Notes: generated by a model not told the origin, from the sequence alone. 64,000 nt of DNA from Microbacterium rhizomatis (GCF_008710745.1 NZ_VYSA01000001.1:1178001-1242000), one strand, 5' to 3'; shown: positions 36,583 to 49,890, numbered from the stretch's first letter. Numbers and translations: made by a program.

Positions 36583-37563
36583 TCATCGACGCGCCCGCAG
36601 TGCGGTGCTGGCGCGAAGAAGGAACGCAGCGGGATCCGCGAAGACATCGGCGCGGGTGACCCGGACGACGCGCCACCCGAGCGCCGCCAGGGCGTCATGC
36701 TTACGGATGTCGCGGTTCCAGGTCGTCGGGTCCGTCCGATGATGGTCGCCCTCGTACTCGAGCGCGACCTTGACGTCCGGGTAGGCGCCGTCGAGGCAGC
36801 CGACGAACGTGCCGTCGGCGTCGTAGACATCGTGATCGAGGATGGGTTCGGGCATACCCGCATCCACCACGAGGCATCGCATCCATGTCTCTGGCCGGGA
36901 GGACGACCCCGTCCGCACTCGGGGCAATGCCTCTCTGAGCAGCGGCTTACCGATCCGACGTCCCGCGATCAGGGCTGCCTCGAGCGCGACCAGAGTCGTC
37001 AACGGCGGCTTCATCAGCTTGTCGAAGCCGCCCGGCATCCTCGGGATCCGGACGAAGTAGTCGCCGATCGCGACGAGGTCGTACAGGGTGCGCAGCTCTG
37101 CGGCCAGCGACGCCCAGGTCGTCGCCGGACTGGCGACCGGTAGCCGGTGATCCGGATGAATGGCGACACGCGTCAAGTGCGGCTGTGTCTCGTGCGCACG
37201 CACTCCCGCGGAACGCACCAACCGCTGGGGCGCCAGCACGGCAACATGCGGACGCTCGTCGGACAGCAGCGGAACCGGAGCGCCCCAGATCACGGCGGCG
37301 GTCGAGTGGGTGAAGAACTCACCGGGACCCATCCGTTGCGCATACTGCCGAGCGGCACGAATAATGCGGCGACGCTGCTGCTCGTGCGGCGACGCCGCCT
37401 CGAGGTCATCGACGTCTCCCGACGTCGGGAGACGAGAGCGCACGCCGTGGAACGGCTTCTCCAGGTCGCTCCCGCGCAGACGCTTCTGACTGACCCCCTT
37501 CGCGCGAGCGAGATGGACGGGGAACATGTCACCCAGGTCTTCAGGGAGATCGTGCCGCGGCAT
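36583..37563 (-). CDS. DUF559 endonuclease-like domain protein (AbiEi-like architecture)
   Basis: A 326-residue protein. The N-terminal part (residues about 10-120, VHLARAKGVSQKRLRGSDLEKPFHGV then RAARQYAQRMGPGEFFTHSTAAVIWG) resembles the winged-helix and linker of AbiEi-type antitoxin proteins. The C-terminal 90 residues are a DUF559/Vsr-like PD-(D/E)XK fold, with CLDGAYPDVKVALEYEGDHHRTDPTTWNRDIRKHDALAALGWRVVRV. Such proteins are common, usually single genes in Microbacteriaceae. No partner toxin gene is present here. ATG 37563 is used; a GTG 27 bases upstream is an alternative, and neither has a good ribosome binding site. It is flanked on both sides by copies of the 65-bp palindrome. Confidence 0.7.
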   Translation of the reverse strand: MPRHDLPEDLGDMFPVHLARAKGVSQKRLRGSDLEKPFHGVRSRLPTSGDVDDLEAASPHEQQRRRIIRAARQYAQRMGPGEFFTHSTAAVIWGAPVPLLSDERPHVAVLAPQRLVRSAGVRAHETQPHLTRVAIHPDHRLPVASPATTWASLAAELRTLYDLVAIGDYFVRIPRMPGGFDKLMKPPLTTLVALEAALIAGRRIGKPLLREALPRVRTGSSSRPETWMRCLVVDAGMPEPILDHDVYDADGTFVGCLDGAYPDVKVALEYEGDHHRTDPTTWNRDIRKHDALAALGWRVVRVTRADVFADPAAFLLRASTALRARR

Positions 37564-37628
37564 CCCTGAAACCTGCCACAGGGCCCGCACAAGTGCAGGA
37601 GTTCTCCACAGGGGGAGGACTCGGCGAT

Positions 37629-37693
37629 CCGCTCACCTGTCACGACACGCCCGGCGGCGCGCCGTGCGAGGGCGTGTTGCGACAGGTGAGCGT
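37629..37693. repeat. 65-bp imperfect palindrome, copy B
   Basis: Arms of 24 bp (37629-37652 and 37670-37693) enclose a 17-nt GC-rich spacer. The arms share acgacacgccc and gggcgtgttgcgacaggtg with copies A and C, with compensatory changes that keep pairing. It lies between the DUF559 gene and prfA. Confidence 0.8.
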
Positions 37694-37722
37694 CCTGCGG
37701 GGCCGGTGAGGGGCGCAGCGGG

Positions 37723-38817
37723 TCAGGAGTCCGCGCCGAGCGCCGCCAGACGCTCCTCTTCGTCGGCGGCGATGCACGACTCGATGATCGGGTCGAGCGC
37801 GCCGTCCATCACCTGGTCGAGGTTGTACGCCTTGTACCCGGTGCGGTGATCCGCGATGCGGTTCTCGGGGAAGTTGTACGTGCGGATGCGCTCGGATCGG
37901 TCCATCCCGCGGATCTGCGACTTGCGGGCGTCGGAGGCCACGGCATCCCGCTCCTCCTGCTGCTTCGCGAGCAGGCGGGCGCGAAGAACGCGCATGCCCG
38001 CCTCGCGGTTCTGCAGCTGGCTCTTCTCGTTCTGCATCGACACGACGATCCCCGTGGGTACGTGGGTGATGCGCACGGCCGAATCGGTCGTGTTGACGGA
38101 CTGGCCGCCGGGGCCGGAGGATCGGAAGACATCGATCTTGAGATCGTTCGGGTTGATCTCGACCTCGTCGGGCTCGTCCACCTCCGGGAAGACGAGAACG
38201 CCCGTCGTGGACGTATGGATCCGCCCCTGCGACTCGGTGGCCGGCACACGCTGCACGCGGTGCACGCCGCCCTCGTACTTGAGGTGCGCCCACACGCCCT
38301 GCGCGGGGTCGGCGGATGATCCCTTGATCGCGACCTGCACGTCCTTGTATCCGCCGAGGTCGGACTCCGTCCGCTCCAGGAGCTCGGTCTTCCAGCCCTT
38401 CGACGCCGCGTACTGCAGGTACATCCGCAGGAGGTCGGCCGCGAACAGCGCACTCTCGGCGCCACCCTCGCCGCCCTTGATCTCCATGATCACGTCCCGC
38501 GCGTCGTCGGGGTCGCGCGGGATCAGCAGGCGCCGCAGACGCTCCTGCGTCGTGGCGACCCGCTCCTCGAGCCCCGGGATCTCTTCCGCGAATGCGTCGT
38601 CCTCACGGGCGAGCTCGCGCGCGGCTTCGAGATCATCGGATGCTGCGACCCACGCGTCATTGGCCGCCACGATGCGAGACAGCTCTGCGTAGCGGCGGTT
38701 GACGCGCTTCGCGCGCGCCGCGTCTGCGTGCACCGCAGGATCGGAAAGCTCCTCCTGGACGGCCTTGTGCTCTTCGATCAGTCCGCGAACGGATTCGAAC
38801 ATGCCGGAGTCGGACAC
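37723..38817 (-). CDS. prfA: Peptide chain release factor 1
   Basis: A 364-residue factor that ends translation at UAA and UAG. The GGQ motif is in [19 protein letters not shown] and the RF1 tripeptide PAT is in [15 protein letters not shown]. The coiled N-terminal domain spans residues 1-100. The gene lies 22 bp downstream of rho on the same strand. The methyltransferase gene prmC, usually the next gene, is displaced to 33125-33982. Confidence 0.97.
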   Translation of the reverse strand: MSDSGMFESVRGLIEEHKAVQEELSDPAVHADAARAKRVNRRYAELSRIVAANDAWVAASDDLEAARELAREDDAFAEEIPGLEERVATTQERLRRLLIPRDPDDARDVIMEIKGGEGGAESALFAADLLRMYLQYAASKGWKTELLERTESDLGGYKDVQVAIKGSSADPAQGVWAHLKYEGGVHRVQRVPATESQGRIHTSTTGVLVFPEVDEPDEVEINPNDLKIDVFRSSGPGGQSVNTTDSAVRITHVPTGIVVSMQNEKSQLQNREAGMRVLRARLLAKQQEERDAVASDARKSQIRGMDRSERIRTYNFPENRIADHRTGYKAYNLDQVMDGALDPIIESCIAADEEERLAALGADS

Positions 38818-38839
38818 GATGGGTGGCTCCCGCCAGAGG

Positions 38840-41008
<2,169 letters not shown>

Positions 41009-41184
41009 GAGTTCTCCCTTGTGAAACGTGTGGATGTGCACGACCGCATCCGATCCGTGCAGGACGGACCCGGTCCCCACCGCGATTCGACGCACTCAGG
41101 GACCGGATGGTCACTCGAAGAGCGTCAAGGGTGGGGGGTGATGCGGTGCTTTCGCAGATTTGCGACGGAGGCCAGATTCACGTG

Positions 41185-42156
41185 TTACGTGGAACCCTCC
41201 GCGTACTCTTTCACTGTACCACCCTTAAAGTCGACGGCCAGCATGAGCGCGTCCCACGGGGTGTCGGTGACGGATGCCGCGACGTCCGCCGCTTCCAGAC
41301 GCCGGCCCGGCCCGTCGGCCAGCACGAGCACGCTGGGACCTGCCCCGGAGATGACCGCGGCGAAACCCTGCGCACGAAGTGCGCGCACCAGGCGATCGGT
41401 CTCGGGCATGGCCTGAGCGCGGTAATCCTGGTGCAATCTGTCGCCGGTGGCAGCCAGCAGCAGCTCAGGGCTCTGGATGAGCGCGGCGATCAGCAGTGCG
41501 GAGCGCGACACGTTGAAGACCGCGTCCTCGCGAGGCACCTGGAGCGGCTGCAGGCTGCGCGCGACGCTCGTCGACATCGTGAATTCGGGCACGAAGACCA
41601 CGGGCGAGACACCCCGATGCACGAGGAGCTTCTTGTGCTGGGGGCCTGTCTCATCCATCCAGGCGATCGTGAGGCCGCCGAACAACGCGGGTGCGACGTT
41701 GTCGGGGTGCCCCTCGAGCTCGGTCGCAAGCCGCAGCAGTGCCTCGTCGCCGAGCTCGACTCCGTCGGTGTGATCGGTACCGAGCTCGAGCAGACCCTTC
41801 GCGGCGAGCAGGCCCGAGACCACCGCCGCGCCCGACGACCCCAGGCCGCGCCCGTGCGGAATGACGTTGTGCGCACGAAGTCGCACACCCGGCATGCGGC
41901 GCCCCACAGAGGCGAACGCGTGCGCCATGGACCGTACGACGAGGTGGGAGGCATCGAGCGGAACGGCATCCGCCCCCTGGCCGGTCACCTCGATCTCGAC
42001 GCGATCATCGTCGAGCGCCGTGACGAGCAGCTCGTCGTAGACGCTCAGCGCGAGTCCGAGCGTGTCGAAACCGGGACCGAGATTGGCGCTTGTCGCCGGT
42101 ACCCGAACCGCGACCGTGCGCCCGGGGGACGCGGGCGACGGATCGGATGCGCTCAC
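41185..42156 (-). CDS. thrB: Homoserine kinase
   Basis: A 323-residue GHMP-family kinase that phosphorylates homoserine. Motifs are [25 protein letters not shown], the ATP loop [20 protein letters not shown], and the C-terminal [12 protein letters not shown]. The GTG at 42156 overlaps the stop of thrC by GTGA. It is the last gene of the hom-thrC-thrB run; rho begins 177 bp further down on the same strand. Confidence 0.96.
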   Translation of the reverse strand: MSASDPSPASPGRTVAVRVPATSANLGPGFDTLGLALSVYDELLVTALDDDRVEIEVTGQGADAVPLDASHLVVRSMAHAFASVGRRMPGVRLRAHNVIPHGRGLGSSGAAVVSGLLAAKGLLELGTDHTDGVELGDEALLRLATELEGHPDNVAPALFGGLTIAWMDETGPQHKKLLVHRGVSPVVFVPEFTMSTSVARSLQPLQVPREDAVFNVSRSALLIAALIQSPELLLAATGDRLHQDYRAQAMPETDRLVRALRAQGFAAVISGAGPSVLVLADGPGRRLEAADVAASVTDTPWDALMLAVDFKGGTVKEYAEGST

Positions 42157-43241
42157 GCCGGTTCCACCGCGGGCACCAGGCCCAGCACCGACGCCACCTC
42201 GGAGGTCGTCGCGTCCACGACGGTCGGAGCGACCTCGCTGCCGTCGGCGTTGCGCAACGCCCACTGCGGATCTTTCAGCCCGTGACCGGTGACCGTCAGC
42301 ACCACGCGGGCACCTGCGGGGACGATCCCCGCCTCCGCGCGGTCGAGGAGGCCCGCGACGCTGATCGCCGAGGCAGGCTCGACGAAGATGCCCACCTCAC
42401 CGGCGAGAAGCTTCTGGGCAGCGAGGATGCGGGCGTCGTCGATCGCACCGAACCAGCCGTCGGTGGCGTCGCGCGCCTCGAGGGCGAGCTCCCACGATGC
42501 GGGATTGCCGATGCGGATCGCGCTGGCGACCGTCTCGGGGTTCTTCACGATCTCGCCGCGCACGAGCGGGGCGCTGCCCTCGGCCTGGAACCCGAACATC
42601 CGCGGCACGCGCGTGGCCACGCCGCGCTCGGCCTCCTCGCGGTAGCCGCGCGAGTAGGCGGTGTAGTTGCCGGCGTTCCCGACCGGGATGAAGTGGAAGT
42701 CGGGAGCGTCGCCCAGCACCTCGACGACCTCGTAGGCCGCCGTCTTCTGACCCTCGATGCGATCGGGGTTGACCGAGTTGACCAGGTGAACCGGATAGTG
42801 GTCGGCGAGCTCGCGGGCGATCTCGAGGCAATCGTCGAAGTTGCCGCGGATCTGGATCAGCTGACCATTGTGGATCACCGCCTGGCTGAGCTTGCCCATC
42901 GCGATCTTGCCCTCGGGCACCAGCACGGCGGCCGTGATGCCCGCGTGCGCGGCATACGCGGCGGCCGATGCCGACGTGTTGCCCGTGGAGGCGCAGATGA
43001 CCGCCTTCGCACCGTGCTCGACGGCGCGCGACAGCGCGACGGTCATGCCGCGGTCCTTGAAAGAGCCCGTCGGGTTCATGCCCTCGAACTTGACCCAGAC
43101 GTCGGCCCCGGTCAGACGCGACAGCGCCGGTGCCGGCAGGAGCGGCGTGCCGCCCTCGCCCAGGGTCACGACGGTCGAGGCATCCGTCACTCCCAGTCGA
43201 TCAGCGTATTCGCGGAGGACTCCGCGCCAGACGTGTGCCAT
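42153..43241 (-). CDS. thrC: Threonine synthase
   Basis: A 362-residue PLP enzyme that converts O-phosphohomoserine to threonine. The PLP lysine is in [18 protein letters not shown] and the cofactor-binding loop is [19 protein letters not shown]. The phosphate-binding loop is [16 protein letters not shown]. The start [18 protein letters not shown] is the short class of threonine synthase found in actinobacteria. It starts 3 bp after the stop of hom and overlaps thrB by 4 bases. Confidence 0.96.
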   Translation of the reverse strand: MAHVWRGVLREYADRLGVTDASTVVTLGEGGTPLLPAPALSRLTGADVWVKFEGMNPTGSFKDRGMTVALSRAVEHGAKAVICASTGNTSASAAAYAAHAGITAAVLVPEGKIAMGKLSQAVIHNGQLIQIRGNFDDCLEIARELADHYPVHLVNSVNPDRIEGQKTAAYEVVEVLGDAPDFHFIPVGNAGNYTAYSRGYREEAERGVATRVPRMFGFQAEGSAPLVRGEIVKNPETVASAIRIGNPASWELALEARDATDGWFGAIDDARILAAQKLLAGEVGIFVEPASAISVAGLLDRAEAGIVPAGARVVLTVTGHGLKDPQWALRNADGSEVAPTVVDATTSEVASVLGLVPAVEPA

Positions 43242-43243
43242 TG

Positions 43244-44578
43244 TCAGTCTCCTTCTACGCGCAGGACCGAGACGACGCGCTCCACGACGCCGCTCGCCGC
43301 GAGCCGATCGACGGTCTCGCTCAGGTCCTGCTCCCGGGCTTTGTGGGTTCCGATGACCAGTCGTGCAACGCCCACCGCATCGGCGGTGTCGGCGTCGTCG
43401 ACGATGGTCTGCTCGACGGTCGCGATCGAGACGCGGCCGTCGCTGAGAGTGCCGGCCACCGTGGCCAGCACTCCGGGCCGGTCGTCGACCTCGAGCGTGA
43501 TCTGGTAGCGGGTCGTGACACGGCCGACGGGCACGATGGGCAGATTCGCTCTGGTCGACTCGCCCACCCCGACACCGCCGGCGATGTGGCGGCGCGCCGC
43601 CGAGACGATGTCGCCCAGCACGGCGGACGCCGTCTGCACGCCCCCGGCCCCTGCCCCGTAGAACATGAGGCTGCCCGCCGCCTCGGCCTGCACGAAGACG
43701 GCGTTGTGGGCGCCGTGGACGCTCGCAAGCGGGTGGGCCCGGCTGATGAGGGCGGGATAGACGCGCACCGAGATGGCTTCACCGGATGCCGCGGCATCCG
43801 ATTCGCCCTGCAGCCGCTCGCACACCGCCAGCAGCTTGATGACGTAGCCGGCGCGTCGCGCTGATTCGATCATCGACGCGTCGATGCCCGTGATGCCCTC
43901 ACGGTGCACCGTGGAGAGCGGGACGGTCGTGTGGAAGGCGAGGCTCGCGAGGATCGCCGCCTTCTGGGCCGCATCGAAGCCTTCGACATCCGCGGTCGGG
44001 TCGGCCTCGGCGTAGCCGAGGGCCTGTGCTTCGGCCAGTACGTCGGCGAGGTCGGCGCCCTCGGTGTCCATCCGGTCGAGGATGTAGTTCGTCGTACCGT
44101 TGACGATACCCATGATGCGCTGCACGCGGTCGCCGGCGAGTGAGTCGCGCAGCGGGCGGATGATCGGGATCGCACCAGCGGCGGCAGCCTCGTAGTAGAC
44201 CTGCGCCCCGACCTGGTCGGCGGCCTCGAAGATCTCGGTGCCGTGGGTGGCCAGGAGCGCCTTGTTGGCCGTGACGACGTCGGCGCCCGAGTTGATGGCC
44301 TGCAGCAGATAGGTGCGGGCCGGCTCGATGCCCCCCATCAGCTCGATCACGATGTCGGCGCCCATGATGAGCGTCTCGGCGTCGGTGGTGAAGAGCTCGC
44401 GCGGCAGGTCGGTCTCGCGCGGGGCGTCGAGGTCGCGCACCGCGATCCCGACGAGCTCGAGCTCGGCTCCGGCACGATCGGCCAATTCGGCTCCGTGACG
44501 CAGCAGCAGTGCGGCGACCTGAGACCCGACGGCCCCCGCGCCCAGCAGTGCCACCCGGAGGCGACGGTAGTCAGTCAC
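43244..44578 (-). CDS. hom: Homoserine dehydrogenase with ACT domain
   Basis: A 444-residue NAD(P)H-dependent enzyme that reduces aspartate semialdehyde to homoserine. The nucleotide-binding motif is [17 protein letters not shown]. The signature [16 protein letters not shown] includes the catalytic Lys, and [24 protein letters not shown] sequence follows. The C-terminal 85 residues are an ACT domain ([33 protein letters not shown]) that would mediate feedback by threonine. The GTG (44578) overlaps the lysA stop (GTGA). Longer frames upstream are shadows of lysA. Confidence 0.97.
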   Translation of the reverse strand: MTDYRRLRVALLGAGAVGSQVAALLLRHGAELADRAGAELELVGIAVRDLDAPRETDLPRELFTTDAETLIMGADIVIELMGGIEPARTYLLQAINSGADVVTANKALLATHGTEIFEAADQVGAQVYYEAAAAGAIPIIRPLRDSLAGDRVQRIMGIVNGTTNYILDRMDTEGADLADVLAEAQALGYAEADPTADVEGFDAAQKAAILASLAFHTTVPLSTVHREGITGIDASMIESARRAGYVIKLLAVCERLQGESDAAASGEAISVRVYPALISRAHPLASVHGAHNAVFVQAEAAGSLMFYGAGAGGVQTASAVLGDIVSAARRHIAGGVGVGESTRANLPIVPVGRVTTRYQITLEVDDRPGVLATVAGTLSDGRVSIATVEQTIVDDADTADAVGVARLVIGTHKAREQDLSETVDRLAASGVVERVVSVLRVEGD

Positions 44579-46101
44579 GTGTTCCCCTCCCCGGACGCGC
44601 CCGTGTCGCGGGCCAGCAGATCCGAGATCGACTCGGCGCGTACGATCACGCGCGCTTCTCCCCCGCGGACGGCGACGACCGCCGGACGGGGCACAAAGTT
44701 GTAGTTGCTCGCCAGCGAGAAGCAGTACGCCCCCGTCGCGGGCACGGCGAGAAGGTCGCCGGGTGCGATGTCCGCAGGCAGGTACTCCGCGTCCACCACG
44801 ATGTCGCCCGACTCGCAATGGCGCCCCACGACGCGCGAGAGCGTGGGCGCCGCGGCGCTCGCACGGGACGCGATGCGCGCGGAGTACTGCGCGCCGTACA
44901 GGGCGGGGCGGGCATTGTCGCTCATACCGCCGTCGACGCTGACGTACGTGCGAACCAGGTCGTCCGACACCAGCACCGGCTTGATCGTGCCCACCTCGTA
45001 CAGAGTCACACCGGCCTGACCGACGATCGCGCGCCCCGGCTCGAAAGCGAGATTCGGGATCGGGATGCCGCGCTCGGCGCACTCCCGTGCAACGGCGTCG
45101 ACGATGCCCGTGGCCAGTGCCGCGATGGGGGTCGGGTCATCGGCAGAGGTGTAGGCGATGCCGAAGCCGCCCCCGAGATTCATCACGGGGACGTCGCCGC
45201 CCTCGAGCAGGGCGGCGTGCAGCTCGACGACCCGCGCGGCGGACTCGGCGAAGCCGGACGTGCCGAAGATCTGCGAGCCGATGTGGCAGTGCAACCCCGT
45301 GAAGACCAGACCCGGGATCGAGCGGATGCGGGAGACGGCGGCCGCGGCATCCCCCAGAGCGAAGCCGAACTTCTGGTCTTCGTGCGCCGTGGCGAGGAAG
45401 TCGTGGGTCTCTGCGTGCACACCGCTGACGACGCGCACGAGAACGGCCTGGGTCGCGTGCGGCACGGCGGCGCGCCGCCGCGCGATGATCGACTCGAGCC
45501 GATCGATCTCGTCATGGCTGTCGATGACGATCGAGCCGATACCGGCATCGACGGCGCTTTCGAGTTCGCGGGTGGACTTGTTGTTGCCGTGGAAGCCCAG
45601 CCGGGCAGGGTCGGCGCCCGCGGCGAGTGCGACGGCGAGCTCACCCTCGGAGCACACGTCGACGGCGAGGCCCTCGTCGGTCACCCAGCGCACCACCTCG
45701 GTCGAAAGGAAGGCCTTGCCCGCGTAGTAGACGCGTGCCCCGACGCCGTACGCCGCGGTGGCAGTGCGGAAGGCGGCGAGCGCCGCTCGCGCGTGGGCCC
45801 GCACTTCGTCCTCGTCCAAGATGTACAGGGGGGTGCCGAAGCGTTCGCGCAGCGCGGTGAGCGCGACGCCGGCGATCCGGATCGCACCGTCCTCATCGCG
45901 CACCGCCGACGACGGCCAGACCCCGTCGACCAGGCCATTCGCGTCGCCCGGCTCGACCAGCCACGAGGGGATCGCGACCGGGCCGGACGGAGCGGCGGAC
46001 GTAGCGGCAGACACGGTGGGGAACCAATCGGTGGATGCTTCGGCGCGGCGTCTTCCGGGGTTCGCCCGGGATCTGCGGGGTGCCAGGGCCGGTGTGCTCA
46101 C
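44575..46101 (-). CDS. lysA: Diaminopimelate decarboxylase
   Basis: A 508-residue PLP enzyme that makes L-lysine from meso-DAP. The PLP lysine is Lys129 in RVYYAGKAFLSTEVV. The barrel has GFHGNNKSTREL and GGGFGIAY, and the C-terminal sheet domain has the substrate/PLP-binding GRHCESGDIVVDAEYLP. The first 45 residues are a basic and low-complexity extension. GTG start at 46101. It overlaps hom by 4 bases and links lysine and threonine synthesis in one transcript. Confidence 0.97.
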   Translation of the reverse strand: MSTPALAPRRSRANPGRRRAEASTDWFPTVSAATSAAPSGPVAIPSWLVEPGDANGLVDGVWPSSAVRDEDGAIRIAGVALTALRERFGTPLYILDEDEVRAHARAALAAFRTATAAYGVGARVYYAGKAFLSTEVVRWVTDEGLAVDVCSEGELAVALAAGADPARLGFHGNNKSTRELESAVDAGIGSIVIDSHDEIDRLESIIARRRAAVPHATQAVLVRVVSGVHAETHDFLATAHEDQKFGFALGDAAAAVSRIRSIPGLVFTGLHCHIGSQIFGTSGFAESAARVVELHAALLEGGDVPVMNLGGGFGIAYTSADDPTPIAALATGIVDAVARECAERGIPIPNLAFEPGRAIVGQAGVTLYEVGTIKPVLVSDDLVRTYVSVDGGMSDNARPALYGAQYSARIASRASAAAPTLSRVVGRHCESGDIVVDAEYLPADIAPGDLLAVPATGAYCFSLASNYNFVPRPAVVAVRGGEARVIVRAESISDLLARDTGASGEGNT

Positions 46102-46168
46102 GCGCCGGGCAGTCCTAGCAGTCTAGGGCACCGGCATCCCGTCGCTTCTGCGCTGTGCACAACGCGAC

Positions 46169-47011
46169 TCAGGCGCACGTGCCCTTCGCGCTCAGGGCCG
46201 GATCGGTGGCGATCGCCGGATCGACGTTCAGGCCCGCGACGAGCATGTCGCCCTGCACCGCGACACTTGTCAGGGTCAGTCCGACCGGAAGGTACTTCGC
46301 GACGCAGATGTTCCAGCCGCCGAGCAGCGTATCGGCGACACCGCCGAACCGGCTTCGCAGGTCCGCTGCGCTGAGCTCAGCCCCGGCGACCTGCACCGAA
46401 GCCGGCGTCAGGACGAGCTGTCCCTCGGCCGCGCTCGGTGTCAGGGAGAGCGCGACAGGCAGTGGGAGGCCGAGCACGCTGAGGGACGTGCCGGCCGTCA
46501 CGTTCGGCTCTGCCAGCGCAAGGGAATCGATGGAGATCGTGGTGTTGCCGCCCGCAGTGCTCGTCAGGAGCGCCTGCACCTGCGCCGCGTCGAGGGAGAC
46601 CGTCGCCGTCGCTGCGCGCGCCGTGGGCGGATCGCCCAGGCCGATCCCTTGCGCGTGCACCGAGACATCGCCCGTGAGCTGCCCGAGAGAGACGTCGTCG
46701 GACGCGACTGTCACGTCGTCGAGACGACCGCCGATGAGCTGCGGCAGCACCGCACCTTCGATCGTCACGTCGATCGGCTGGTCGGCGGGGAGCGCGAGGC
46801 TCGTGATGACCTGCTGCCGGATCGTCTTGCTCACGAGGTCGCGCGCGATCCACTCGCCGGCGAACCACGCAGCCGCCGCGAGCACAGCGATCACGACGAT
46901 CGCCACGATCCACGGCCACGCCCGCCGCCGTCGCCGGGGCTCACCCGAAGAGGACAGCACCCACTGCGCCGCCGGGTCCGGCAGGGGCTGCGTGGGCTGC
47001 GTGTCGGTCAT
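46169..47011 (-). CDS. DUF2993 (LmeA-like) membrane-anchored protein
   Basis: A 280-residue protein with a cytoplasmic N-terminus ending in a basic cluster (EPRRRRRAWPW), one transmembrane helix at about residues 33-52 (IVAIVVIAVLAAAAWFAGEW) and an extracytoplasmic DUF2993 domain. In mycobacteria LmeA binds phospholipids and affects lipomannan chain length; a similar role here is only a guess. A conserved Cys pair in the C-terminal part (GGWNICVAKYLP, SAKGTCA) may form a disulfide. It begins 1 bp after the stop of argS and so is co-transcribed with it. Confidence 0.8.
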   Translation of the reverse strand: MTDTQPTQPLPDPAAQWVLSSSGEPRRRRRAWPWIVAIVVIAVLAAAAWFAGEWIARDLVSKTIRQQVITSLALPADQPIDVTIEGAVLPQLIGGRLDDVTVASDDVSLGQLTGDVSVHAQGIGLGDPPTARAATATVSLDAAQVQALLTSTAGGNTTISIDSLALAEPNVTAGTSLSVLGLPLPVALSLTPSAAEGQLVLTPASVQVAGAELSAADLRSRFGGVADTLLGGWNICVAKYLPVGLTLTSVAVQGDMLVAGLNVDPAIATDPALSAKGTCA

Positions 47012-47012
47012 G

Positions 47013-48677
47013 TCACATCCGTTCGGGAGCGCTCACGCCGAGCAGATCCAGGCCATTGCGCAGGACCTGCCCCGTGGCGTCGTTCAACCACAGCCGGGTG
47101 CGGTGCACCGGCTCGATCGGATCGTCGCCGAGCGGGATCACGCGGCAGTTGTCGTACCACCGGTGGTAGAGCCCCGCGAGCTCTTCGAGGTAGCGGGCGA
47201 TACGGTGCGGCTCGCGCACCTCTGCGGCGAACGCGACGGTCCGCGGATACTCCTGCAGGGCGCCCAGCAGCGCCGATTCGGTCTCGTGCTGGAGCAGTTC
47301 CGGTGCGAACTCGGAGCGGTCGACCCCGGATGCCGCGGCATTGCGCGCGACGTTGTGCGTGCGGGCGTGCGCGTACTGCACGTAGAAGACGGGGTTGTCG
47401 TTCGTACGCTTCTGCAGGACGTCGAGGTCGATGTCGAGATTGGAGTCGGCGGAACTGCGAGCGAGCGAATACCGCGCGGCGTCGACCCCGACGATCTCGA
47501 CGAGATCCTCCATCGTGACGACCGTGCCGGCGCGCTTGGACATCCGCATCGGCTGGCCCTCGCGGACCAGGTTCACCATCTGCCCGATGAGGATCTGCAG
47601 GTTGACACCCGGCTCGTCGCCGAACGCGGCAGTCATCGCCATGAGACGCCGGACGTAACCGTGATGGTCGGCGCCGAGCATTATGATGCACCGGTTGAAG
47701 CCGCGCTCGCGCTTATCGAGGTAGTACGCCAGATCCCCGGAGATATAGGCGGGCTGACCATCGGACTTGATGACGACCCGGTCTTTGTCATCCCCGAACT
47801 CGGTGGTGCGCAGCCAGATCGCGCCGTCCGACTCGTAGATGTGCCCGAGATCGCGCAACCGCGTCACGGCGCGCTCCACCGCGCCCGAGTCGTGCAGATC
47901 GTTCTCGTGGAAGTACACGTCGAAGTCCACGCCGAAGTCGTGAAGGCTCGCCTTGATCTCGTCGAACATGAAGGCGACGCCCATCGAGCGGAAGACCTCC
48001 TGCCTGTCCTCCGGGCTCAGGGCGGCCAGGTCGCCGTCGTAGGCGAGCGCCACCCGCCGCGCGATATCGAGGATGTACCCGCCGCCGTAGCCGTCCTCGG
48101 GGGCGGGAAGACCCTCGTGCGCGGCGACGAGACTGCGGGCGAAGCGGTCGATCTGCGAGCCGTGGTCGTTGAAGTAGTACTCGCGGGTGACCGCGGCGCC
48201 CTGCGACGACAGGATGCGCGCGAGCGAGTCGCCGACCGCAGCCCAGCGGGTTCCGCCGAGGTGGATCGGACCCGTCGGGTTCGCGGAGACGAACTCGAGG
48301 TTGATGATCTCGTCGACGCGCGACGAGTTCGTGCCGAACGCGGCGCCGGCCTCGACGATCGCGCGCGCGAGTGATCCGGCGGCCGCGGCATCCAGCCGGA
48401 TGTTGATGAAGCCGGGACCGGCGACCTCGACGCTGGCGACGCCATCGACGGCGCGAAGCCCTTCGGCGATCTCGGCGGCGAGCTCGCGCGGGTTGGCCCC
48501 GGCGATCTTGGCGAGTTTGAGCGCCGCGTTCGAGGCCCAATCGCCGTGCTCACGGTTCTTGGGGCGCTCCATCGGCAGATCCGATGCCGTCAGCGCTGCG
48601 CTCGCGCCCTCGCGTCGGGCCTCGACCAGCGGGGCGACGACGGTGAGCAGGGCGGCGGAGAGCTCTTCGGGATCCAT
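47013..48677 (-). CDS. argS: Arginyl-tRNA synthetase
   Basis: A 554-residue class I synthetase. The HIGH-type signature reads [20 protein letters not shown], as is usual in the actinobacterial short ArgS. The KMSKS-type loop is [16 protein letters not shown]. The N-terminal Add-1 domain carries [16 protein letters not shown] and the C-terminal anticodon-binding domain ends [26 protein letters not shown]. It heads the argS-DUF2993-lysA-hom-thrC-thrB run, the usual order in Actinobacteria. Confidence 0.97.
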   Translation of the reverse strand: MDPEELSAALLTVVAPLVEARREGASAALTASDLPMERPKNREHGDWASNAALKLAKIAGANPRELAAEIAEGLRAVDGVASVEVAGPGFINIRLDAAAAGSLARAIVEAGAAFGTNSSRVDEIINLEFVSANPTGPIHLGGTRWAAVGDSLARILSSQGAAVTREYYFNDHGSQIDRFARSLVAAHEGLPAPEDGYGGGYILDIARRVALAYDGDLAALSPEDRQEVFRSMGVAFMFDEIKASLHDFGVDFDVYFHENDLHDSGAVERAVTRLRDLGHIYESDGAIWLRTTEFGDDKDRVVIKSDGQPAYISGDLAYYLDKRERGFNRCIIMLGADHHGYVRRLMAMTAAFGDEPGVNLQILIGQMVNLVREGQPMRMSKRAGTVVTMEDLVEIVGVDAARYSLARSSADSNLDIDLDVLQKRTNDNPVFYVQYAHARTHNVARNAAASGVDRSEFAPELLQHETESALLGALQEYPRTVAFAAEVREPHRIARYLEELAGLYHRWYDNCRVIPLGDDPIEPVHRTRLWLNDATGQVLRNGLDLLGVSAPERM

Positions 48678-48791
48678 AGCCGCACCAGTCTAGTTCGGCG
48701 GATCTGTCCGCCCGCTGTGGTCAGACCGGTGCGGGACCGGTGCGGCCGCGCTCGGCTGGGTCGTGCCGGTGAGTTCTCCGAGCATCACCGA

Positions 48792-48874
48792 ACATCTCGA
48801 AGGATCGCGGGGGCGACATCGTCCGTTCCTGGCCCCCCGGGGTCGACCCGAGCCCCGGGCATCCTTCGAGATGT
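48792..48874. terminator. Large inverted repeat behind the transglutaminase gene
   Basis: Perfect 14-bp outer arms (acatctcgaaggat at 48792-48805 and atccttcgagatgt at 48861-48874) enclose a GC-rich core that can itself pair (gggg and ccccgg runs). It lies just past the transglutaminase stop on the minus strand, in the 202-bp gap before argS. Confidence 0.55.
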
Positions 48875-48879
48875 ATGGG

Positions 48880-49713
48880 TCAGGCGATCTGCACCAGCGA
48901 GAGGTGGTCGTCGTCGGTACCGCTGTCATCCCCGACCATGCCGTCCGCTGAAGCGGTCTCGGGCATCGTCCACGCGTCCACCCGCATGCGCGAGAGACCG
49001 ACGTGGCCGCCGTGATACGTCAGGAACGCGCAATCGGCGGCATCTCGACCCGTGGCGATCCGCACCAGTGACCGGCGGTCGGCCAAGCGGGTCGCGTCGA
49101 TCACGTACCAGGCGCCGTCGTGGTAGGCCTCGGCGACCGCGTGGAAGTCCATCGGCTGCAGCCCGGGCGCGAAGCACGCGGCGTACCGCGCCGGCATGTC
49201 CATCGCCCGAAGGAGCGCGATCACGACGTGCGCGTAGTCGCGGCAGACGCCCTGTCCGGTCATGAGGGTGGTCACGGCGCTGTCGGTCCCGAGGCTGAGG
49301 CCGGGCGTGTAGGTGACGCTCGACGAGACGAACTCGGTCACCGCTGAGATGAGGTCATCGCCGTGCAGACCGCGGAACTGGCGCCGCGCCTGCGAGAAGA
49401 CCTCGTCCGACTGGCAGTAGCGGCTCGGACGAAGGTAGGTGATCGCCTCGAGGTCGCTCGTACGGGTGGTGGTCGCGACGCCCTCGACGGTCGCTTCGTA
49501 CCTGACCTCCAGGAGCCCGGCCTCACCCGTGAGGCGGTGCAGCCGGCTGCCGGACTGGTCGACGATCTCGGTCGGGGTGTATTCGCGATCGCCCTGCGTG
49601 AACGTCAGCGTCTCGCTCGACAACGGCACGGGCTGGGCCGCCGTGATCGAGAAGATGAGGTCGACGGACGACCCCAGTTCGAGGTCGAGTTCGGCGGTGA
49701 CGACGCGTTGCAC
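48880..49713 (-). CDS. Transglutaminase-like family protein
   Basis: A 277-residue protein of the bacterial transglutaminase-like superfamily. The N-terminal beta domain (residues 1-100) resembles the Bact_transglu_N type. The catalytic Cys is in MTGQGVCRDYAHVVIALLRA, His in DFHAVAEAYHDGAWYVIDATRLA, and the Asp follows in VIDATRLA. Such proteins often act as peptidases or amidases rather than cross-linkers. No signal peptide is seen, so it is predicted cytoplasmic. GTG start at 49713. It is divergent from the ferric-reductase-like gene. Confidence 0.85.
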   Translation of the reverse strand: MQRVVTAELDLELGSSVDLIFSITAAQPVPLSSETLTFTQGDREYTPTEIVDQSGSRLHRLTGEAGLLEVRYEATVEGVATTTRTSDLEAITYLRPSRYCQSDEVFSQARRQFRGLHGDDLISAVTEFVSSSVTYTPGLSLGTDSAVTTLMTGQGVCRDYAHVVIALLRAMDMPARYAACFAPGLQPMDFHAVAEAYHDGAWYVIDATRLADRRSLVRIATGRDAADCAFLTYHGGHVGLSRMRVDAWTMPETASADGMVGDDSGTDDDHLSLVQIA

Positions 49714-49890
49714 CGAAGTATCCTCGCACGCCGGATCGTGCCCCTGGAACGCACCAGATGACGCTCTCGTGCCGATCGTGCGGCACGCCTGGCGACGGAT
49801 CGCGATTGCGAGCTGATGGGTTGGCTATGCGAATCCTGAGGACACGGGATTCTTGGCCCTGTCTGGGGATCGAATGCCCACGATCGGAGC

